64,000 nucleotides of DNA, from assembly GCA_958496175.1 (NCBI GenBank), contig OY292280.1, positions 12,400,001-12,464,000 of the forward strand. Reading direction: 5' to 3'. The position numbers were made by a program, and so were the translations under genes. Positions 57,133 through 64,000 of the stretch are shown piece by piece (position 1 is the first letter of the stretch; the number at the start of each line of letters is the position of its first letter). Source of the DNA: Sisyra terminalis. Lineage: Eukaryota > Arthropoda > Insecta > Neuroptera > Sisyridae. Under the pieces are notes generated by a model. That model had not been told where the DNA came from and did not search any database. It saw nothing but the letters and a program-made list of their open reading frames with translations.

Positions 57133-57790
57133 GGACAGATGATAAAATTCAGATTTCAGCTTTTATTAAATAAAGATGAAATTTCAGGTTATTTAAGATC
57201 GGATTTTTAATTTTTTAATATTCAAATTAGCTACGTTTCGTTATGTATCGCAACTTCATCAGGCTTCTTGAATCGATTATGATTAAGGGACCATCCATAA
57301 ATTACGTCACACGAATTTTAGAACTTTCAAACCCCTCCCTCCGTCCTTGTCACATTTTTAGAACCCCCTCCCACCTGATGTGACGTCACACAAATTAATA
57401 AAAAAAAAAATCTTAGAAGTTAAATGTTGTTGCGTGAGAGATAATCTCATAGCGAGAGTGCTAAATTATTAAAAATATAGTATTTTAAATTTCAACATGT
57501 GACGTCAAAAAGCTTTTAACCCCCCTACCCCCTGTCACACTATGTCACATTACGGTGATACCCTCCCCCACATTACCGTGTGACGTAATTTATGGATGGC
57601 CCCTAAATAGAAAAATATTTAAAATTTTTACTTTTTTATTTTAGTGAGTTAGTAGTGAAACTACAATGTTTTTTTGTGATTCAAGAAGCTTGATGAAGTA
57701 ACGATACGTAACGAAACGTAGCTAATTTGAAAATTAAAAAATAATTAAATAATCTGATCTTAAATAACCTGAATTGTCTTATTTATTTAA
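57133..57790. repeat. Family C foldback interrupted by a nested MITE
   Basis: The left arm (GATGATAAAATTCAGATTTC...GCTACGTTTCGTTATGTATC...CATCAGGCTTCTTGAATC) and the right arm (GATTCAAGAAGCTTGATGAA...ACGTAACGAAACGTAGC...AATAACCTGAATTGTC) are complementary. They are separated by the TIR element at 57287-57603. Confidence 0.85.
57287..57603. mobile_element. PIF/Harbinger-like MITE with TAA target duplication
   Basis: The ends are GGGACCATCCATAAATTACG and CGTAATTTATGGATGGCCCC, inverted repeats of about 25 bp that continue into TCACAC/GTGTGA. TAA occurs on both sides (57284-57286 and 57604-57606), the 3-bp duplication of the PIF/Harbinger group. At 317 bp it has no coding capacity. Confidence 0.8.
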
Positions 57791-58726
57791 TTGGACAGTT
57801 ATCAAGTTGAAGTTTATCCCATTAGGAATAATATTTCCGCCATATAAAACCAAAAACTATATGTAATAATTATTATATATGGACAAATAACTACTTTTCT
57901 AGCTCTTGGATAGGCAAATTTGACATTTATATATAGCTGATTCATAAGTAGTAAGAAATATTCGGTATTTTAAAAAAAAAAATTATTCCCGTAAATTGAA
58001 CAATTATCCCTACAAGAAAAAAAAACTACCCTTAAAATACTCCTACAGTCTACTTTTTATAGGCTTCTGCTCATAAAATGGCAAAAAACATTAAAAGCTT
58101 GTAACATTTATTTGAAGCTTTCTTGGCTTTATCCCTCGAATTTCCACCACTTAATCTTTTCAACCCTCACAAAAAATAAACCCAATCCCAATTATTGATC
58201 TCATTCATAAAAGACAAACTTCTAAACAATAATCAGCTTAAAAATATTTCAGCCCCAATTTTTGTCCCCCAATTTTCTTGTAATAGGAGCTTTTATACCA
58301 TCATTCTACTTTCTAATCTCCTGTTATTCCCGAATGTTTTAATTGGAAAGATTTTTAAGAATAATTGCTGTCATATTTATAAATATATAAAACAAAAAAT
58401 TTGTTTTTTGAAAAAAAATGCTTAAGGATAATTTTATTTCACTTTTTTAACATTAGAAGGAAAATCTATTGTAAATGACATGCGCGTTCCCAAAGGCGCG
58501 GGTTTAAATGTTCACACCTAAAGGTGGATCATTACACCCTTAGGCCGATCCCGAAAAATTGTCAATTTTCTTCTGGTCGGAAAATCGATACTTGGAAAAA
58601 ATGTCGACATTATAAATGGTAAAATTTTTTGGCACTTCAGAAATCCCTAATGTACGCTTAATCGTTGAGAAAATTTAAGCTTTTACATAAGGGATGAATC
58701 TAAAAATTTCCGAAAAAGCTACTAAG
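57791..58726. other. Intergenic AT-rich DNA, no gene seen
   Basis: The open frame at 58195-58425 is AT-rich, has no motif and no codon bias distinct from its surroundings. I see nothing else in this stretch. Confidence 0.5.
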
Positions 58727-58945
58727 TTCAACTTTTTATACTCAATCTGGCAACGCTGCATTTATTAATTTGTTTTCAATTTAATTCGCGAACAAATCAG
58801 GCCTTATAGAAAATTTAGAGATAAAAGCGAAAATATATCATAGAAAAATTGAATTAATGAAAAAATTACGAATTAAATTGAAAAAAAAAATGGAAAATGC
58901 AACGTTGCCAAATATGGATGTCGCTAAAAGGACTTGCACATCTAT
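58727..58945. repeat. Foldback MITE family B, copy
   Basis: AATCTGGCAACGCTGCATTT is matched by AAATGCAACGTTGCCAAAT, with TTCGCGAACAAATCAGG in the centre and ACGAATTAAATTG in the right half. Confidence 0.7.
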
Positions 58946-59039
58946 AAATTACTTTACACAATTTTAATGATTTAAATGATGTATCGTTTTTCAGAATAAC
59001 ATCAATTGCAGGTGAAAAATATTTATGGATAATTGAATA

Positions 59040-61990
59040 CTAAAAAAAAAGCTCAAAATTGAGCTTTTTCATTAAATGACGTTTCCTCTGAAAAATTGCT
59101 ACAGTCCATATTTTAATTCATATCTCTTGAACTATATGAACTACATATAAAATATCCTAGCATTCAAAAACACAATTTTCTTTTGGACATTTCAATATTT
59201 GAAAAAAGCTCCACCTACAGCTTTTTCTTAAGATGACGTTTCCTTTAAGAATTAGCGAGAGTTCATATTTTCTTCTGATTTTCTGAATTATATGTACGAC
59301 ATATACAAAATCCCACACATCAATGACACAAATATTTTAAGGGAAATTCAAATATTTGAAAAAAAGCTCACTTTGAGCTTTTTTTAAAAAAAAACTTTCT
59401 TTCCACCGAAAATAAGCAAACATTCATAATTCATTCAAATCTTTTGAACTAAAAAATCACAGCAATTAATAATGTAAAACGTTTTTCGAATTATAATATT
59501 GGTAGAAAGCTCCAAATTGAGCTTTTTCATTAAACGGTGTTTTCAACGGAAAATTTACGAGCAACATTAGTAATTTTGTTCATTTCTTTCCAACAAGTAT
59601 CTTACTCATTAATGCGTTAATATGGTAATAGTTTTTTGGAAAATTCAATATTCAACTAAAGCTCCAAAGTGAGCTTTTTCTATAAGAACCTTATCACGGA
59701 AAATTCGCGAGGGACTACAGTTTCTTAGCAAATCTCTTGAACTACAAAATACCATCAATTAGTGGTGCAAAATTTATTTGGAATATCCAATGTAAAAAAA
59801 AAGCTCCGAATTGAGCTTTTTCTGTAAATGACATTGGTAAATAACATTGTCGCAAAATTATTCGCAAAATTTAGTCTGTTTTTTTTAAGCCTTGAACTAT
59901 GAGAAACATCCCCTCAATAACACACATTTTTTGGGGACTCTTATATTAGAAAAAAGCTCAAATTGAGCTTTCCTTTAAACAGTGGTTTCAGAAAAAATAT
60001 GCGAGGGACATTTGGTTTTTGCAAATCTGTTTAGTTTTAAAATCGTGTCATTTAATGGTGTAAAATTTTTTGGGAAATCTAATATTGAAAAAATGCTCTC
60101 AACAAAGCTTTTTTTATAAATGATGGTTCCTCTGAAAATATGCAAAACTATTTTGGGAAACTTACATTTGAAAAAAGCTCCAAATTGAGCTTTTTTTTTA
60201 ATAACAGTGTTCCCACTGAAAATATACGAGAATCCTATTTTTTTTCAAATCTCTTGAACTATATGACTTATGTGTGAAACATCCCACCAATTAAGGGCGC
60301 AAAATTATTTGCGGAAGCTTATATTTGAAAAAAAGCTCAAAATTGAGCTTTTTTTAAATTATGGTGTTCCCATTGAAAATATGCGAGCATTCTTTTTCTT
60401 TTCAAATCTCTTGAACCAAGAAATCAATTAATGTTGAAAAAAAAATTTGGAATTACAATATAGAAAGCTCCGATTTGAGCTTTTTCTTTATACCGGGTTT
60501 ATTGGAAAATATTCGAAAGTTCATATTTTTTTTTCTTATTTCTTGAACTACATGAACTATATGTGAAAAATCCTACTAATCAATTGGTCATTTTTTTTCG
60601 AAATTTTCAATTTTTGAATAAAGCTCTAAATTGAGCTTTCTTTTAAGAAGATGGTTCATAGAAAATAAATGAGCATTATTTTTTTTTGTTAGTCGTTTCT
60701 CACTAGCCACAAAATTAATTAATGACCCATTTTTTTTTTCGGTAAGTAAAATATTTGAAAAAGCTCCAAATCGAGCTTTTTGAGTTTTTTCGGAAAATAT
60801 GCGAGTGATAACATTCATTCTTCTGAATTTTTGATCAATGAAACAAAATATTTATTCTTTTTAGAAATTTTATACCGTGTTTTCTTGGAAAATATGCGAA
60901 ATTTCATATTTTTTCTTATTTCTTGAATTATACGTGAAAAATCCTACTAATCAATAGCTCATTTTTTTTTCGAAATTTTCAATATTTGAATTAAGCTCTA
61001 AATTGAGCTTTCTTTTAAGAAGATGGTTTATAGAAAATAAATGAGCATTATTTTTTTTAGTCGTTCCTCACTAGCTACAAAATTAATTAGTGACCCATTT
61101 TTTTTTTGGGGAAAGTAAAATATTTGAAAAAGCTCCAAATCGAGCTTTTTGAGTTTTCTCGGAAAATATGCGAGTGATAACATTGATTCTTCTGAATTTT
61201 TGATCAATGAAACAAAATATTTATTCTTTTTAGAAATTTTATACCGTGTTTTCTTGGAAAATATGCGAAAGTTCATATTTTTTCTAATTTCTTGAATTAT
61301 ACGTGAAAAATCCTACTAATCAATAGCTCATTTTTTTTTCGAAATTTTCAATATTTGAATTAAGCTCTAAATTGAGCTATCTTTTAAGAAGATGGTTTAT
61401 AGAAAATAAATGAGCATTATTTTTTTTAGTCGTTCCTCACTAGCTACAAAATTAATTAGTGACCCATTTTTTTTTTGGGGAAAGTAAAATACTTGAAAAA
61501 GCTCCAAATCGAGCTTTTTGAGTTTTTTCGGAAAATATGCGAGTGATAACATTGATTCTTCTGAATTTTTGATCAATGAAACAAAATATTTATTCTTTTT
61601 AGAAATTTTATACCGTGTTTTCTTGGAAAATATGCGAAAGTTCATATTTTTTCTTATTTCTTGAATTATACGTGAAAAATCCTACTAATCAATAGCTCAT
61701 TTTTTTTTTGAAATTTTCAATATTTGAATTAAGCTCTAAATTGAGCTTTCTTTTAAGAAGATGGTTTATAGAAAATAAATGAGCATTATTTTTTTTTAGT
61801 CGTTCCTCACTAGCTACAAAATTAATTAGTGACCCATTTTTTTTTGGGGAAAGTAAAATATTTGAAAAAGCTCCAAATCGAGCTTTTTGAGTTTTCTCGG
61901 AAAATATGCGAGTGATAACATTGATTCTTCTGAATTCTTGATCAATGAAACAAAATTTATTCTTTTTAGAAATTTCAAAAGTGTATTGCT
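59040..61990. repeat. Satellite of about 150-bp units, each with an AAGCTC/GAGCTT hairpin
   Basis: The motif AAAAAGCTC-nnnnnn-GAGCTTTTT recurs about 19 times, near 59051, 59206, 59365, 59507, 59660, 59802, 59955, 60095, 60176, 60330, 60466, 60621, 60760, 60992, 61129, 61362, 61500, 61731 and 61869. Units also share GGAAAATATGCGAG and CTTGAACTATATGAAC. From 60580 onward pairs of units form a nearly identical 370-bp dimer (spacings 371, 370 and 369). The first part is strongly diverged. Confidence 0.93.
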
Positions 61991-62217
61991 TATTGGATGG
62001 ACGTGGAAAGCTTTTAGGAGAAAGCTTTTTCGAACAATTGGTGTTCGAATAGTAGAATTAAAATCTTGATTAATGAGTGATTTATTGGAGGTGGATGGGG
62101 GGATGATTGGCGATTTTTTTTATTGAGATATAGTAAGCAATAATTGTGAAGGAGAAATTTTGTTTGAAAATTATCTGGCAGTATGAGTGGAAGGCTGAGA
62201 ATGCTGCAGCGTGAACT

Positions 62218-63130
62218 ATGTATGCAAGACTACGTATACATAGCGTGGACGTGGAAATGGAATATGCAGACATCTTCGTCTTGCTCATTATTTCCGACTC
62301 GATTTTCTTCGTCGAAGATGTACGTTTTATATAGATGTTCGGCATCCCTGTTTATCCCAACTGTGTTCAATTGGGAGAGCTTTTCCTCGTCTCGTAGCCC
62401 TCGGAAAGTTAGTAGAGGGGCAATGAGCTATATAGCTCCAGCAGCTTCCATTGCAGCCATCTGTAGCAGTCCATCGCTGGGCTTATATCAAGCCGGTGAC
62501 GCGAGCTTTCGAACAGCGTTACCCACATTACACAAACTTACAGACTACTGGTGAGCAAAAAGCTCGGAATTTCGACGATTCGGGCGATTTTTTCAAATCG
62601 CTTTTGTTTCACGCTAACTCACATCCCTGCACATCGACGCCGGTGATTTGATCGGAAAATACGGGAAATTCGGGTTTTCTGCAACTTTTTTCGTCCAAGT
62701 GCGGTCAATATCGCAGTGCTGGAAAGCTCTACCGTTTCGTTTCGTATTTTCATTAAGCTCAGCATCGCCGTGTGTCCTCACAACCTCCCGAGCAACTCGT
62801 ATACTTCCAAATTTTCCACAAAGCTCATCCACAAGGACGAATTCGACGAAAATTGTGCCAAGTGAATTGTGTCAGAATAGACTGGGAAAATTCTGAACTC
62901 TCAATGTACATACAACTATCGAATTATGTAGTATAGCAAATCCGACCATAACGACAATACGAAACATTTTTATAGCACCAATTTGGGTATTTAGACAAGT
63001 TGGGATTTCGGGCATCACGGACTCCGGTTACCAACTTTCGTACGAAACTGGTGATTGGGAAAGCTCATCGGGAAAGCAAGTCAACGATGATTACAATCGA
63101 ATCGATGTGGTGGCCAATATTGAGGCCTAG
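62218..63130 (+). CDS. Candidate multi-exon gene of unknown family
   Basis: Four segments with GT-AG borders join in phase. The first is 62218-62319, from ATG, with hydrophobic EYADIFVLLIISDSIFFVED; its donor is gtacgt. The second is 62457-62550 (HRWAYIKPVTRAFEQRYPHY; acceptor attgcag, donor gtgagc). The third is 62717-62861 (LESSTVSFRIFIKLSIAV; acceptor atcgcag, donor gtgaat). The fourth is 62932-63130 (RNIFIAPIWVFRQVGISG ... NDDYNRIDVVANIEA, stop 63128). The sum is about 179 codons, with a signal-like N-terminus and no motif I recognise. The sequence is GC-richer than the satellite beside it, and the proposed introns carry the AAAAGCTC words seen in receptor introns. Exon choice is tentative; other frames are also open here. 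Confidence 0.3.
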
Positions 63131-63210
63131 TCAACTCAACGCCCATTGAATCATTGACAATCTCTTCACCCATCCATTCAGATCTTGAATGCCACGATCT
63201 AGATTCGGCT

Positions 63211-63319
63211 GGCTAAAGCTCATCATATCGGGCCGATAGCCATGATGGCCTATTCAAACACCAATTGGCTGGTAGGATTTCTCACAACCGCTTTCACCCT
63301 CTCAACAATGCCCAACGGT
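63211..63319 (+). CDS. Possible further exon of unknown gene
   Basis: After an acceptor-like cgatctag, the frame reads IRLAKAHHIGPIAMMAYSNT and then NWLVGFLTTAFTLSTMPN, a hydrophobic segment like a membrane span, up to a consensus donor gtaagt at 63319-63320. It lies beyond the stop of the preceding candidate, so it would belong to an alternative transcript or another gene running off the window. Confidence 0.3.
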
Positions 63320-63433
63320 AAGTACCCAAAAAATTTTCTCAACCTCCTCCCCCGAAAATCTCCCAGTTGTACTAGTACCCCAAAGCTTTCGGAAACCATA
63401 GCTGGTCGATTACTAACCGTAAGTATCCAATAG

Positions 63434-64000
63434 ATGAGGAAATGGCGACGCTGGGGATACTACCGGATTGTTTCAAATTGAGGCATTGTAGAAACGAAAG
63501 AAAATGTATTGATTTTCGTGTGAAAAGTGTTCATTATGATAGACTGTATGGCACAAAAGGAAACTCGAACCAAACCAAGTGGCGAGCATTTCGCAAAAGC
63601 TCGAAAGCTCGATTTGAGGAAAACCATCACATGGGATTAACATTGACGAAAGGTCAAACACTGTGTTTGTTTAGGACTCAATATTGAATCAATCATTAGA
63701 TCAACAATTAATTTGCCCCAATCCCCCACAGATCACCGACAATTCTTCCCCGTTTTAGACATAAGAAATAAATATGCTGGCCTTATGTTTAAAATAAATA
63801 ATCGGTGGAAAGCTTTCAGCGAGTGGTGTGGTGTCCAACTGAGTCGCATTCACGTGACGATAATGTCTCGCAAAACTTTTCCTGCGGTGATAATTTCTCT
63901 AAAAGCACGAAATTATGGGAGACGAACCCCATTAAATATTCAATAACCAGAATACCGCTAAATGCCATTCGGAAAGCTTTTCATTATTTGCACAGAAAAC
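63434..64000 (+). other. GC-richer stretch at the window end, possible coding remnants
   Basis: Overlapping frames at 63442-63687 and 63713-63946 remain open for 77-81 codons. An acceptor-like cccccacag lies at 63723-63731. AAAGCTC/AAAGCTTT words recur at 63597, 63608, 63809 and 63973. No family is recognised, and the gene, if any, continues outside the window. Confidence 0.3.

Noticed and set aside
61028..61645. Two almost identical 82-codon minus-strand frames
   Set aside because: They are consecutive copies of the 370-bp satellite dimer, not genes.
59040..61990. Hairpins followed by T-runs resembling bacterial terminators
   Set aside because: The context is eukaryotic satellite DNA, and the hairpin is flanked by A-runs and T-runs symmetrically.

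Overview
This is a stretch of a eukaryotic, almost certainly insect, nuclear genome. It is AT-rich, its genes are split by GT-AG introns, and it is crowded with insect-type transposable elements: Helitrons, hAT and PIF/Harbinger MITEs, RWAGHI-tail non-LTR retroelements, a Ty3/gypsy solo LTR and foldback elements. The order cannot be fixed from the sequence alone.

Region 1 (1-25.4 kb) is a single gene on the + strand, a nicotinic acetylcholine receptor subunit of the insect alpha7 type. Ten coding exons (exons 2-11, 5890-24997) join in phase into 518 residues covering the complete ligand-binding domain, M1-M4 and the stop codon. The signal-peptide exon lies upstream. Two candidates end in the correct phase (268-442 and an open frame ending at 2343), and each sits close to an identical GCGCATGCGC palindrome of the NRF-1 type, which suggests alternative promoters. 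Five short introns (89-241 bp) alternate with long ones filled with repeats: a 163-bp tandem array in intron 1; a 1.3-kb TIR element and a hAT-derived array in intron 3; foldback elements in introns 5, 6 and 10; and a roughly 170-bp tandem array in intron 6.

Region 2 (25.4-59 kb) shows no convincing host gene. Its main feature is a pair of 4.37-kb inverted repeats (32136-36505 and 44967-49333) around an 8.46-kb spacer. The arms carry repeated tails of a decayed non-LTR retrotransposon. The spacer holds a solo LTR with a 4-bp target duplication, a Helitron, an inverted pair of tRNA-derived SINEs and a three-arm foldback. RNase H remnants, a hAT MITE, a roughly 320-bp tandem triplication and a PIF/Harbinger MITE nested in a foldback element lie outside the arms.

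Region 3 (59-62 kb) is a degenerate satellite of about 19 units, each centred on an AAGCTC...GAGCTT hairpin. Its distal part has been amplified as a 370-bp dimer.

Region 4 (62.2-64 kb) is richer in GC and holds phase-consistent candidate exons of a gene I do not recognise.

Three unrelated foldback families recur across the window. One of them (core ACGTATTTCGATTGCCAAGC) also forms the core of the 163-bp tandem array, so a dispersed MITE-like element and a local satellite share the same building block.
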